Shown here one piece after another: positions 33,370 through 45,600 of a stretch of 64,000 nucleotides of DNA. The notes under the pieces are model-generated. The model was not told the origin of the DNA. It did not search any database and saw only the letters and a list, made by a program, of their open reading frames with translations. The stretch comes from Paulownia fortunei (taxonomy: Eukaryota > Streptophyta > Magnoliopsida > Lamiales > Paulowniaceae), in contig CM033124.1 of NCBI GenBank assembly GCA_019321725.1, positions 9,920,001 to 9,984,000 of the forward strand. Reading direction: 5' to 3'. The position numbers were made by a program, and so were the translations under genes. Every line of letters starts with the position of its first letter. The first letter of the stretch is position 1.

Positions 33370-34140
33370 CAATATCACCCAAATGGGGCTAAATTTTTTG
33401 GTTTTATGTCAATGGGTCAAATTATTTCAATAATATATATCAAATGTCAATGTCGTCCATACGGGGCTAAGGCTTTTTTTTTTTTTTATCATTCATATGG
33501 TATAATGATATGCATAAAAAAATAGATAAATTGTTAATTTTTTTCAGAATCAATAAATTTTTAATGTGCCTTTTGACTCAATACGAGACGATTACTAAGC
33601 TGAATTATGAAATTTAAGTTGCGGCAATAGTTGACCTGCTAATCACGGGGAAAGCGCGAAATTACCATGCTTTGCAAGATTCACGCTCCAAATAAGATGT
33701 GGTTGACCAATTGCATGCGCAAAATCAGATACTGTATTGACTGTTGATTGATGTTTACGCGTAGACGTACGTAAACTATTACTAGTCCCGTAAGGAACAA
33801 AGCTATTCAATTCAAAACAGCTGACAAGTTATATACTTGTGTTCCGCATTCTTATTTCATCACTTGCGTTACTTCTATATATATATATTTATGTATGCAT
33901 GTATTGTCAACTGAAGTAACGTAAGTGATGAAATAAGAATGCGGAACACAAGTATATAACTTGTCAGCTGTTTTGAATTGAATAGCTTTGTTCCTTACGG
34001 GACTTGTAATAGTTTACGTACGTGTATATATATATATATATTACCAAGAGTATAAATACTTTTAAATGTCTGCTGAGTCACACCCATGTGTTCATACTTA
34101 GCATTATAGGTAGTATATACGAACTCTCGTGATTTTTTTC
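33370..34140. repeat. dispersed host-like repeat, copy B, upstream of the zinc-finger gene
   Basis: The left part (33400-33615) matches copy A at 21.7 kb. The right part (33620-34110) matches copy C: ggcaatagttgacct, agatgtggttga and ttgatgtttacgc recur at 61335-61465, and aggaacaaagctattcaattc, acttttaaatgtctgctgagtc recur at 63577-63735. The hairpin at 33765-34023 lies inside it. It appears to be distal upstream DNA of the ZAT-type gene. Confidence 0.75.
33765..34023. repeat. near-perfect inverted repeat: 111-bp arms, 37-bp spacer
   Basis: The left arm is 33765-33875 and the right arm 33913-34023. Pairing the arms base by base I find two mismatches in 111 (inside the actagtcc and acttgcgtt blocks). 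Each outer edge is the palindrome ACGTACGT. The spacer (33876-33912) is AT-rich with tatgtatgcatgta. A transcript from either strand would fold into a long hairpin. Copy C at 63575-63660 has a single arm only, so the inverted copy is a later addition here. Confidence 0.95.
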
Positions 34141-34155
34141 AAAATTTAAATCATG

Positions 34156-34180
34156 ACACTCACACACACACACACACACT
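34156..34180. repeat. (AC)n microsatellite
   Basis: About a dozen CA/AC dinucleotides with one interruption, in AT-rich sequence just after copy B. Confidence 0.85.
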
Positions 34181-36140
34181 GTCAAATTGATGACAGTGAA
34201 AATTTATATTGTTGCAATTAAAAATAGTGATTTAAAATTAATACTGTCAAATCATTATTATTTTTTATTAGAAGTGTCAAATTATTATTTTAAATGGAAG
34301 ATACTTTTTGGAGAAAAAAATTCATTTCAAAAAATGATGCTTTATATTGGGACATTCCAAAGAAAATATATAAGCAATAAAGTTGAGATAGAAGGAATAT
34401 AAATATACATATATATGTGTTGTACTTATATAGGATATTATGGGATAGAAGGAATATAATATATATATATATATATGCATGTGTGCTACTTTTATACGAT
34501 ATTATAGTCTGTCTATGTTTTGTGTTATTTTGGAGTGTTTTGGAAAAATGTGTTTTGGGGAGTTTTATTTGAGGAATGGGTGAAATATATATATATATAT
34601 ATATATATTTGATTTTATTTTGGAGATAATTGATATGATATATAGTTGGGATAATTTTCTTAAATGTCATGTCATATAAAATTTTGTTTGATAATAGTGT
34701 CATATCAAATTTTTACAATATGTTTATATTAAAATAATGGTTGCTAGATATAAATTTATATATATTTATTGTTGATGCGATGATTAGAATATGTATATAT
34801 ATATATAGATTAATATATGTAAAAATTGAAAAATAAAATCAAACAATGGCTAAGGCTTTGCTCAATTTCAATAAATGAGTTATTTTCAATTATTTAAGTT
34901 CTTGTCCACAACTAAACCAGCAATTAATTAAAATGCATCACTCTGTTCGGTGGGTTTATGACTGATTGTGTGAACTAAAACGTTAACTCTTTTACTAGTC
35001 TAGATAAAACGTGTAGACGTTGCTGAACTCTTTTACTAGTCCTGTAATCCACAGTTTTTCTTCAGTTGACAAATATACAGATATAAATATAATCTTTTAC
35101 TAAGAGAGATAAGATACTTTAAAGAATTGGGTACTGAGTCACATTTAACTTAATTTAATTAAGGTGGTGTATATATGTATGAATGTTTCTAGAAAAATTC
35201 TACTTAGTATTTCTAGAAAAATATTTTTTTTTTACTAAGATAATTTAACATAATTTAATGAAGGTGGTATGTATGAAGAATTTCTAGAAATATAGAGGAT
35301 TCCTGGCCTTCTACTACTACTCCTATTGGCTAAGCCACGCGGTCGTGCTTACGCGCTCAATGACGGCTCACTCATTTTCCTTTCACACTTCATTTTTATT
35401 ACATCATTGTGGTTATTATTGTATTAATCACCCATTTATTTTTGGTTCTAAGACCAGTAGTTTTTTAGAGGCCTACTTGGTTCTTCAAATTGTTTTATAA
35501 TTATACTCCATTAGCTTTGATTTTACTTGACATAAATCTTTAGATGAAAATTTGAAAAGTAGAATTTTATTTTGAATATTTTTATATTATTATCTTCAAA
35601 AATAATAGTTCCACATCATTACTTCAAATAAAAATATTGTTTTGAAAAAATATTATTTGTATTTTAGAAAATATAATTTTATTTTACAACGTACGCGCTG
35701 GAAAAAAATAAAGAGTCATAAATTTTAATCCTTGATCCTTCATTTTATATGTCATATTACAAATATATACCAATTGTACGATTACTTTCCTTTTATACAT
35801 TTGCTCGTTTAACTAATATACATTTAGCGGACATGTATGTTAATTAGAATATAATATAAAATACTAGATTAAAATAGAGGATATAAAGTGTATAAATTTG
35901 GAATAGATGAATTATATCACCCATATAGCTTATATGGCAGGACATAAAATGGTATAATGCATGTTGCATTTATTTTATTGTCCATTGGGTGATTAAATAA
36001 TAAGCATATTTTGTAAGAAATTATATATTTATTTACATCCACATAAAACTGTTGTTCAATAGATATTATTGAATGGAAAATTGGAAAACCTTCCATTTAT
36101 TATAACATAAAGCATGCACAAACTCAAAGTAGTACGTTCC
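34181..36140. other. distal 5' flank of the zinc-finger gene, non-coding
   Basis: This is AT-rich, with several (AT)n runs (about 34458-34476, 34588-34608, 34795-34806). At 34980-35160 a weaker repeat of copy-B blocks is visible (actagtcctgtaa, cttcagttgacaa, tactgagtcacattt). At 35150-35290 a taattaaggtggt(g/a)t and tttctagaaa segment is duplicated. The long open stretch on the minus strand (34703 to 34290) is rich in Tyr and Ile from AT repeats and is not a gene. Confidence 0.5.
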
Positions 36141-36146
36141 ATTGCT

Positions 36147-36264
36147 TTGACTTCCTTTTCCATCAAGAAAGGTTGCTCAATTTCATTGATTTCCCTCTTT
36201 GCGAAAGGTCAACAATTATATCAACTCAAACTGTCCAACGACCAAAAGAAACCTTTTATATATC
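36147..36264 (+). promoter_or_regulatory. proximal promoter of the zinc-finger gene: two W-box cores and a TATA box
   Basis: TTGAC at 36147-36151 (in TTTGACT) and GGTCAA at 36207-36212 (TTGACC on the other strand) match the WRKY-binding W-box. A TATA-like TTATATATC lies at about 36255-36263. That predicts transcription starting near 36290, with a leader of about 50 bases and no upstream ATG before 36338. W-boxes fit the stress induction known for ZAT-type genes; regulation here is inferred. Confidence 0.5.
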
Positions 36265-36337
36265 GTATCCTCTTTGAGTCCCTTTCTCATTACTCAAAAC
36301 AACTTACATTTTTCGTTCCATATTAGTGCTAAAAATT

Positions 36338-36835
36338 ATGATGAAGAGGAGTAGAGAAGGAGAGGCTGAGGACATAACAGCCATGGCCAACTCTTTGATG
36401 TTATTATCCACCGGCGGACGAGGAGGAGGAGGAGATTCGATTCGGGTATTCACGTGCAAGACATGTAACAGGCAGTTCCCGTCGTTCCAGGCGCTGGGCG
36501 GCCACCGTGCCAGCCACAAGAAGCCGAGGCTGGTGGCCGGAGATCATCTGCTACAGCCATCATCATCTCCGCCGAAGCCGAAAACCCACGAATGTTCGAT
36601 ATGCGGCCTGGAATTTGCAATAGGGCAAGCTCTTGGAGGCCACATGAGGAAGCACAGAGCAACCATTGCTGATCAGAACCAGCCACTGCCCTCCTTATCC
36701 CTTTCTCCACCGCGCATTCCGGTTGTGAAGAAACCAAACAGCAAGAGAGTTTTGTGCCTGGATTTGAACTTGACTCCATTGGAGAACAAGTTTGTCTTTG
36801 GCAAGGTTGTTCCTGCTATTGATTGCTTCTTCTGA
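36338..36835 (+). CDS. ZAT11-like C2H2 zinc-finger transcriptional repressor
   Basis: This intact, intronless frame of 165 codons has two plant-type C2H2 fingers with the Q-A-L-G-G-H signature: C40-x2-C43 ... H56-x3-H60 and C86-x2-C89 ... H102-x3-H106. An L-box-like segment (E11-S24, ending L-M-L-L-S) lies before them and an EAR repression motif D-L-N-L-T-P at 142-147 near the C-terminus. A tail with P-L-E-N and F-G-K-V-V-P also occurs in ZAT11-type proteins. The family (C1-2i) acts in the nucleus, binding DNA and recruiting co-repressors in stress and defence responses. ATGs at 36338 and 36341 are adjacent; M-K-R from 36341 is the usual family start. An open codon chain begins at GTG 36326, but plants would use the ATG. 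It is clearly GC-richer than its surroundings. Confidence 0.95.
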   Translation: MMKRSREGEAEDITAMANSLMLLSTGGRGGGGDSIRVFTCKTCNRQFPSFQALGGHRASHKKPRLVAGDHLLQPSSSPPKPKTHECSICGLEFAIGQALGGHMRKHRATIADQNQPLPSLSLSPPRIPVVKKPNSKRVLCLDLNLTPLENKFVFGKVVPAIDCFF

Positions 36836-37127
36836 TCATTCCCTCTGGCTAGCTTCGTATAAACCCTTTTTTCTCCTTCGGTCTCTCCACCAATTTTTTC
36901 ATTCTAGTTAGACCCTGATTTATTCATTCGTTAATAGGGCATGAGAATCTCCCTTGGAGCTTGTAGTATACATCATTTGTCATCTGTACATGATTTTCAG
37001 TACATCTATAAATTACACTATTTTAGTAAGTATATGTATCTAATAATAGACAGTTTAATACATACATGTTATTAAGTAAATATATATTCCACATAATTAT
37101 AATTATACAAAATGAACATTGTTATTA
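36836..37127 (+). other. 3' flank of the zinc-finger gene
   Basis: It is T-rich after the stop, as expected of a plant 3' UTR, with tgtacatg and ataaatta elements around 36985-37013. No clear AATAAA is seen. CACTA-derived sequence begins about 290 bases after the stop. Confidence 0.4.
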
Positions 37128-38808
37128 GCTGAATCAAAAGATATAAAAACTAGACATTTAACGAAACCATGCAACAAGTGAATAATTAAGGATATCTGAT
37201 AAACTCTAAGTACTTTTTGTCATCTATATATACATAGATTACACAAATTTCATATAGCTAGCATTTTAATTAAGGATCAAGAGATTGGAGATTACAACTA
37301 AAGTAGTTACAGTAACAACTAAGCAATATTCAATCACTAACATATTGTTCAATAGAGCTAATGTAGTAAAAATAGTTAACAAAATGAAGTAAAATAAAAG
37401 TTAATAATTGATACCATCAGATTAGTCACTATCATCATCAAATAGAAATATTTGTTCTTCTGAATCACTATCTAATTTAGTATCCTCTTTTTTATCATTA
37501 ATGAAATTATGCATCTCCTCTGAGAACCCTACTTGTATATCCAACAATTTTACATGTTGAGGATGAATTTCTATTCTACAAAGATGTGGAATTTCTAAAT
37601 TTTCTCAAACTATTAAGCTTATCTCCTCTGATGAAATTTTCTGATTAGGCTCATTGTTGGAACTGCGTTATGGTTCAAGTTTCTCGCTATTATCATCTTT
37701 CTTTTTGGTCACTTCATATATTTCTCAATGTTGCACTTTTTGCACAACTTTCCAAGACCCTCCATGTTTTATATAATCCAAATAATAAACTCGTCTTGTT
37801 TGAGTTGCCAAAATGAAGGGATCACCCTCGTTCTATATCTTAGATGTATCAATACGTGTAAGACCGAACTATTGCATGACTCATTTCTTTTGGGGTTAAT
37901 TTCACTAAGAAACTAAATGCATAAAAATTAATACAGCCTAAATATTAATCTCGTTGTGCTTCTTCAAGTATTGATATATAACTTCCTCTCAACTCTTCTA
38001 TAGGCGTGTTCTCATTGTTATCCTCTTATCGAACTCCACTATTACCAACAACTTTAACATCCCTTAAGTCATTTAATATGTCAAAGAAAGCGTCATCAGC
38101 TTTGTCGTTACTGACATGTTCAACTTCATTTATGGGATCTGTATTAACACTTGTTGTACTAATTTGTCCATGAAAAGTCCACACTTTGTATAATCTATAA
38201 ATTTACCATTTATAAAGGTGTCCTCGAGTATAATCAAAATTAAATTGATATAAATTTCCACACTTTCGATAAGGACAACAAATCTTTAACCTAAATATTG
38301 TCATATAATTCTTGGTTACTCCCAAAAGATGATTTAAATCATTTATGTATTTTGGAGCCACTCGATTCTGATTCATTATCCAGTTTCGATCCATAATTAG
38401 ATAATTAATTTAAATCATTCATTTTTTTAATGGCATGCATTGCTCCCACTTCTTATTTCGCTCTTTGGTAAGGGCCTTATCTCATTCAAGAACGTGCACT
38501 TATTTATGATTTTATAAAAATAACCACTTTATTTCATACACATAAAAATTTCGGCAACATCTCCTCATAATTCTCTAAGTACACATATTGCAATGCACTT
38601 GAAGAACAAAGGAAGATACGAACCAAAATAGTTAATTACGTACATAAAATAAATAGCATATTAATAAAACCACAATTAAGTACATATTCTCAAACTGTTC
38701 GTACTGCACAATTTATAATTTAACAACAAATTTTACAATAATTAAAGATTTTAAAATTTTGATGCTAAATTCTAAACGGGGTCTAAGGTTTGTGAATGCA
38801 TGTGCATG
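37128..38808 (-). mobile_element. internally deleted CACTA fragment
   Basis: Its left part (to about 37896) matches the DUF4216 end of the transposase (28790-29400 in CACTA-1, 42640-43110 in CACTA-2). Its right part matches the N-terminal associated domain and the region beyond (45580-46540 in CACTA-2). The readable domain at 38394-38203 has C-C-P-Y-R-K-C-G-N and G-H-L-Y-K-W. The two parts join at TTA near 37896-37898, a short sequence present at both deletion edges. Both CACTA ends are missing here. Confidence 0.8.
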
Positions 38809-39705
38809 ATATGTATAGTTATTAATTTTATGATTTTTCATCAAAGTTTTTTTTATGTAAAATAATAATGAATAAATTAAACCAAAAAAAAAAGAGATTA
38901 CTACACCGGAGTTGCAGATAAATTGGAATTCTAGATAGAGTAAAAGTAATTTAATGATCTAAATTATCTAATACATTGACTGCTCTAAGAAGATTCTGCA
39001 TGGCTTCTTTTTTTTGTGTGTTCTTTCCAATGCATTAGTGCAAGAGATTGTGAATATATTTACATATTGTACCAATATATATACACAATTTTGAGTGTTC
39101 AAAAGAAACACCATTAATTTAGAATCATGAGTTTCAGGGATCAGTAAATATAGATAGAGAATTGGTATTTGATGTTTCAAAATATAGATAAAGAATTGAT
39201 ATATTTTTTGAGATTATAAAAGTGGATCTAAGGAGCCTACATTTATGTAAATGGAGAAAAACATCATTTACTATTAAGTTCTAGATATTAAGTTCTGTTT
39301 ATTGAATATATTGTGTTTCCACATGATATTCCATATGTACGTTGTTCTTTTTAATCTAAACAGAGAGACCACCATACATGAGTACTACATGTATGTTAAA
39401 GTAATATACTTATACTAAAGTATTGCATGTTTTAGTTAATAAAATTGAATAAAATGCAAATATTATTAATTAATGGAGTTCAATACACTCATTTCATTTC
39501 TGTAGTCAAATGAAGAACACTTTTAAAGTAAATGCATATGAAAATAATCTAAAAATTATGTTACATAAGTAGACAGTATGGTGAAGTTTACTTGGAAAAC
39601 TGGCCCAAGTACAACTGGATTGATGAAACTTACCAATTCTTTGATTCCCTTTATAGAATAAAAAAAATAACAATAAGACAATGATTAACCAAAATGATAA
39701 GAGCA
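38809..39705. other. unassigned AT-rich stretch left of CACTA-2
   Basis: It starts where similarity to CACTA sequence fades and ends at the CACTA-2 target duplication. It contains no recognised protein. It could be host DNA or a diverged part of an older CACTA whose right end lies at 49779. Confidence 0.35.
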
Positions 39706-39724
39706 CACTATAAGAAATTTATAT

Positions 39725-40325
39725 TTTAGCAATGAATTTTTTTGTCGCTAACAACCACATTTTCGTCGCTAATACATTTTAGTGATAAAAAATTTCCATC
39801 GCTAAAGTTGTCGCAATAAGATTGTTGTAAAAAAATTTGGCGACGAAAATTCGGCTAACATCGTAAAGTTTAGCGATGAACATTTTCGTCACAAAAATCC
39901 AAACTTTCGTTGGTAAATAATCACTTAGCGACGCAATCCGTAAGAACTTTTGTCACTAAAATATATATAAAAAATAAATATTTAATTTTTAGCAACGAAA
40001 TTTGCATTATTCATTGCTAAACTTAGTGACAAAAAACCATTATTCATCGCTAAATTAATTAGATTTTTAAAATAAATATGAAAAACTTTTTGCGACGAAA
40101 CTTGATCTTTCGTCGCTAACCTTTGCGACGAATATAAACAATTCATCGCTAAACTTAGCGACGAAAAGCGTAATTCGTCGCTAAATTAATAAGATTTTTA
40201 AAAAACATATAAAAAAAATTAGTGACGAATGTCGAAAATTTGTTGCTAAGTTAATAAAATATTTAAAAAATAAAAAAATCTTTGCAACGAATTGTGGAAA
40301 TTGGTCACTAAAATTAGATTTTTTT
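39725..40325. repeat. left subterminal motif array of CACTA-2
   Basis: More than fifteen degenerate copies of TTAGCGACGAA and its complement in alternating orientation, several retaining the exact AGCGACGAA core (40099-40180 is the best region). Same motif as CACTA-1, so one TnpA-type protein could bind both. Confidence 0.85.
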
Positions 40326-40796
40326 AAAATATTTTATTTATTACGATCTTTTTATCCTATTTTAAACAACAAATCCAATTTATACCATATTTTAAATAAT
40401 AAATCCACAACCTATTTATCACAATCATTCATAAATATTCAACAACCCCCATAATATATCCAACAACCATTATTCACAAGACATTTATCATTCCAACAAT
40501 CTAAACATTAACTAAAAGACATTTCATTAAAAAAACTCATCGTATATTAAAAAAAACATCATATACACAAATCATACAAATGAATCATTAAACAAACCGC
40601 TATAAAAGTCAACATTAAAAGTAAAATATCTTCATATACAAATTTGATAGAAGTCTAATACACTTAAATGATAACGCTATATATTAAACATAATCGTATA
40701 TATCAAAACAACATCAACGACTAATATGAATAACATTGATATAACAATTAATCCATTAAAAAAATTTATTAAACATTTACACAAAACTAAGTCTGA

Positions 40797-42098
40797 GGCG
40801 GTGGAGGTAGGGGTGGAGTTGAGGAGGATGGCTACTGTTGCTTCACTGACTGTATCGCTTGCGATGCACCGAAAGACACCTTATCAAGAAACTGCAGAAT
40901 CATGGCCTGTTGTGACTCCATGAGATGCAGTTTGTCTTTATAAATTAGTAGCTCAGTCCTGTTGTCTGCTAGCTCGATCCTCATGTTTGCTAGGTCACCC
41001 CATGTCATACGAAGCTGATTTTTAAGTGTGCATTGGTCGGTCTGGTTGGTGTAGCATCAGAAGTAGTCGACCTGAGAGGTTTGGGCCCATTTCCAAGCCC
41101 ACGCACATACCCCGAATGTGTACTGAGGATCTAATCACACACTCTATCTATCGTTTAAAGCGTGAGCATTATCCCCAGTATCTATGTGAGTCTGTGACTC
41201 TCGATACTCCTCTTGAAGTCGCACCATCTCATCCTAAAATTAATAAATGTCAACATATTTAGTTTTAAATAAATTGAAAAGAAATAATTGAATGAATTAA
41301 TTACTTACATATGCGCTCTGAGCTATCTCCTACCCAGCCCTTCATAGTACTGTAGTGAGTTTCATTAAAAATGATAATCCAATCTTTTCTACTAGTTCCA
41401 TCGGTCTAGAAATAACATATGGCATATGTTACTTAATGAATAAAGTAATTATTTAAGATTTTATATACTTACACCATTGTAACTGTACTACATAAAAAAC
41501 TTTGAACCTCCACGATGATTTTGTAGTGTTTCTGCATCTTCTGGCAGTTGTCTCTATATCAAGCACTCATCAGCCTGTCGATCTCTTTCTTAACTGACTC
41601 TGGTCCTGTGTCAAAGTCTATAGTAAACATAGCCTACAAAAAAATATATGTTGAATATTTAATATATCAAAGAGAAAGTAAACTGACAAATAAGATAGTT
41701 AATTATACTAACCGACAACCAATCAAATATGAGTCTCTTCTGCTCCTCTGTAATGTGCCTCCAATCAACAACTACTAAAGGTGGAAACTTCTTCACTGCT
41801 GCACCAAGCTCTATCATAAAGGAGGATCCATGCTGCCCTATAGGATGGCCATCAGATTTGCGAAATATGACTGGTATCCTTCCCATCTTCTCTATATAAC
41901 GTCAAAGTTTGTCGCCATGTGTGGCTCTTGTATCTCGATGTTGCCTCTAAGTAGAAGCTGCAACAGTAAAAAATATATTAGATTATTGTTCAACCTAATT
42001 ATTAAATAATGATCAAGTTAAAAAATAAAATAAACCATCAGAATGTTGGAAGTAGTTCGATCAATAATGGGTTGCTCATCAATCCTTTTAGGAGGCAT
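40797..42098 (-). pseudogene. CACTA-2 second gene, TnpA-like (PF03004 type)
   Basis: The start is placed at ATG 42098 by match to CACTA-1. The block 41886 to 41659 has D-G-H-P-I-G-Q-H-G-S-S-F, E-L-G and V-D-W-R-H-I-T-E-E-Q-K, the conserved core of this family. A proline-rich tail (P-P-L-P-P-P-Q-T) ends at 40797, as in CACTA-1. The gene spans about 1.3 kb against 1.7 kb in CACTA-1, with shorter spacers between blocks. Frames differ between blocks; some gaps may be introns, but stops within blocks suggest it is defective. Confidence 0.7.
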
Positions 42099-42629
42099 AC
42101 CTATAAAAAACAAATATGTGGTTAAACAGATAATATAAATAAGATTATTTATGAAATTTACTAACAAATTAGGAATAATATTAATTTATTTAAAATTCTT
42201 ACTGTAAGTAGAACTCTAATGACTGTAGTAGAGTGTGGCTAGATGGTGCAAACAACTGCTAGTGAATAACTAAAAAATAATAATAATTAGTAAACACAAT
42301 CAAAAGATATAGATATCAGGATTGAACTAATAATTATTAATATTCACAATTAACAATTATAAAGGAATGAAATAAAGTTAGAGATAAAGCAAATGATAAA
42401 ACAATTCCAAGAAAGGAAACCACACATGCTTATTGGATTTATATTATTTTCTTATGAGAAGTTTATAATGTCTATGGAAAGTTCATAAGTTCATAATGTC
42501 TAAGTTAATAATGTCTTACGATTCATAATATGAAGATCATCAAGTCATCTAAGTTTACAATGAATAAATAGAATATATAAATAACATAATATAAATACTT
42601 AATAAAATGAAGTAAAATAAAAATTAATA

Positions 42630-45600
42630 GTTCACACCATTAGTCACTACCATCATCAAACAACAATATTTGTTCTTCTCCCTCACTATCTAATTCAGTG
42701 TTTTCATTTTCATCATTAATGAAATTATGCATGTTCTCAGATAAACTTGCTTGTGTATTCAACAATTCCATATGCTGAGATTGAATGTCTAGTCTGCAAA
42801 GATCTGAAATTTCTATATCTTCACGAACATTTAAGCTTATCTCATCTGATGAAATCTCTTAATTGGGCTCATTGTTGGATGAACTTTCAAATTCATGTTC
42901 CTCACTATTTTCGTCTTTCTTTTCGGTTACTTCATACATTTCTCGATGTTACTCCTTTTGCACACTTTCCATCTTTCTCCATGCTTTATATCATCCATGT
43001 AATAAACTTGTCTTACCTGACTTTCCAAAATGAATAGATCATCCTCATACCATGTCTTAGATGTGTCGATACATGTTAGACGAACTCTTGCACGATAAAT
43101 TTCTTTTTAGGGTTACACTAGAACCAATCACACCAAAATAAATGTACTTTATATCCAAATGTGTAAAATATTAAAACAACATCCTTCAAAACTTCAAAAA
43201 AATCTATCGCCTTCATCGGATGATGGTACACTAACCCTACTATTTTGAGTAGTCCGACGAGTGTCACGAGATAGTGTATGGTATCGAACACCATTAATAA
43301 TACAAGTATCATATAATCGAACTTCAACATCATGTCCCAATGCTAGAGAGTATAGATCATCTGTAGCCTCCGAATTTTTTTGATTTCTTTGCCTAATCAT
43401 TTTGTCCCTAAACCACTAAGGAAATTACTCCTTGTGACATTATAGAGTACAAGAAGAAGGATTTCTTGACAAAACGAACTCAATCAAAATTAAAAAAAAA
43501 AGAATATAATTTGAAATCTTACTTTCTATATTGGTCGACTTCCTTGTAATTATTGAAAACACACTAATGTGCTTTCTTACATAAAGCAAGAGACAATTTA
43601 TGATTTTGTGGGTTGCCCATCACTCTTACTTGTCGATTGAAAATACTTCAAATAGGATGACTAGCATCTTTGTTACGTTCCAGTCTAGTAAATCTTGTTT
43701 TAATTTAGCTCATATACAAAGATGAGAAAATCAATGCTTCATTCACAGTATATCCCTCTGCAATAGATTCCTCTGCTCTTTGCCATATTATGAACATACT
43801 TCTTGAGTGTTCCCAAATATCTTTCAAATGGGTACATCCATCGTGATAAAACATATCTAGCTAATATGGCCTCACGTGGTAAATGAATTACCAAGTAAAC
43901 CATAAAGTCAAAAAATGCTGGAGGAAATATTTGTTCCATCTTGCACAAAATGCATACTATGTCCTCCTCCATTTTTCTTAAGTTTGCAATATATAAAGTT
44001 CTTGAAGTGAGTTTTTTGAAAAAGTCACATAGCTCAACAATTGTGCCACACATATCCTTTGGCAAAAACTTCCTTATGGCGATTGGAAGAAATCTTTGCA
44101 AAAGGACATGACAGTTATGTGTCTTTAAGCCATATAACTTTCCATCATTCACATTCACATTCACATTCCTTGAAATATTTGCAGCATAACCATCGGGGAA
44201 CTTCATAGATTTAAGAAACCAACAAAATTCACGTCTTTCTTTCAAAGTGAATGTGTAACTTGCATGTGGCTTGCTGACTCTGTCCCCAATCTTTTTCAGA
44301 TATAATTTACTTCTTATACCCATATCTTGCATGTCTAACCGAGCTTCGATCGTATCCTTCGACTTCCCATCTATACTCAACAATGTGCCAACCAGAGCAT
44401 CACAAATATTCTTTTCAATATGCATAACATCCAGATTATGCCTTAACTTCAAGTCTGACCAATACTCTAACTCAAAGAAAATTAACTTTTTAACCCAATT
44501 AGTATCACTAACTGACCGTCTTCTTTTATCGGTTACCGTATGATCTTTACCAAAGGTCACTTTAGGCAGCGTATCTAACTGAGTTAAAATCTGACTACCA
44601 CTAAAGGTTCATCGCGGACCTTCACTTTCAAACTTCCCATTGAAACTCTTATTTTTACGCCATGAGTGTTTATCACGTAGGAACCGATGAGAGCCTGTGT
44701 AACATATTTTACTGCACAATCTTTGACTCACAGTATCTTCAAGACATACAGGACATGCATTATAACCCTTAGCACTCCACCAGACACTGTCTCATATGCC
44801 GGGAAGTCATGAATTATCTATATAACAATAACATGTAATCGAAATATTCGTTCTATAGTTATATCATATGTTTCTATCCCCTTACTCCATAACTCCTTCA
44901 ATTCATTGGTTAAAGGATGCAAATACACATCTATCTCTTTTCCAGGTGCTTTAGGCCAAGGAATTAAAAGAGACATAATCATGTATGACGGTTTCATCAT
45001 TTTCCATGGGGGTAAATTATACAGCACAAATAAAACTAGCCACATACTGTAAGCATTTGACATATTTCCAAATGGATTAAAACCATCAATTGTCAAGCCT
45101 AAACGAATATTTCTAGGATCATCTGCAAATGTTTTATGCAATTTTTCAAACTCTTTCCACGTTTCAGCATCAGTTGCATGTCTTAGTACCTTGTCTGTTT
45201 CAACCCTTTTTTCTTTATGCCATCTCATATCTCTTGCAATATGTTTCGACAAAAATAACCGCTTCAGTCTTAGCTATAAAGGAAAATATCTAAGGACTTT
45301 TTGAAGGAATTTTTTTCTTGTTTGCCTCATCATACTTAAATTGAGACTCCTTACAAGTCGGACATGTATCTTTGCCCTAGTGTTCATCCCAAAATAAGAT
45401 ACAATCATTTTTACAAGTATTTATAGATTCATATCCCAACCCTAACTCTCTTAATATTTTCTTAGCTTCATAATGAGAGCTTGGAATTGCATTTGGTTTC
45501 GAAAATACTGCTCGCAACAATTGAAGCAACATATTAAATGACTTATTGCTCCAACCACCTTCACATGCATTAATTTCACTAAGAAACTAAATGTAGAAAA

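Noticed and set aside
34290..34703. 137-codon minus-strand frame
   Set aside because: It is rich in Tyr and Ile and spans several (AT)n runs. It is a product of low-complexity DNA.
36326..36337. Extension of the zinc-finger protein to GTG at 36326
   Set aside because: Plant genes start at ATG. The first in-frame ATG is 36338, directly followed by the family-typical M-K-R start at 36341.
36450..36779. Minus-strand open frame of 109 codons inside the zinc-finger gene
   Set aside because: It is the shadow of the GC-rich C2H2 gene on the opposite strand and resembles no protein.
37016..37020. CACTA at 37016 as the left end of CACTA-3
   Set aside because: The preceding three bases are TTA, not the AGC found after 49779, and no motif array follows. 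Probably chance.
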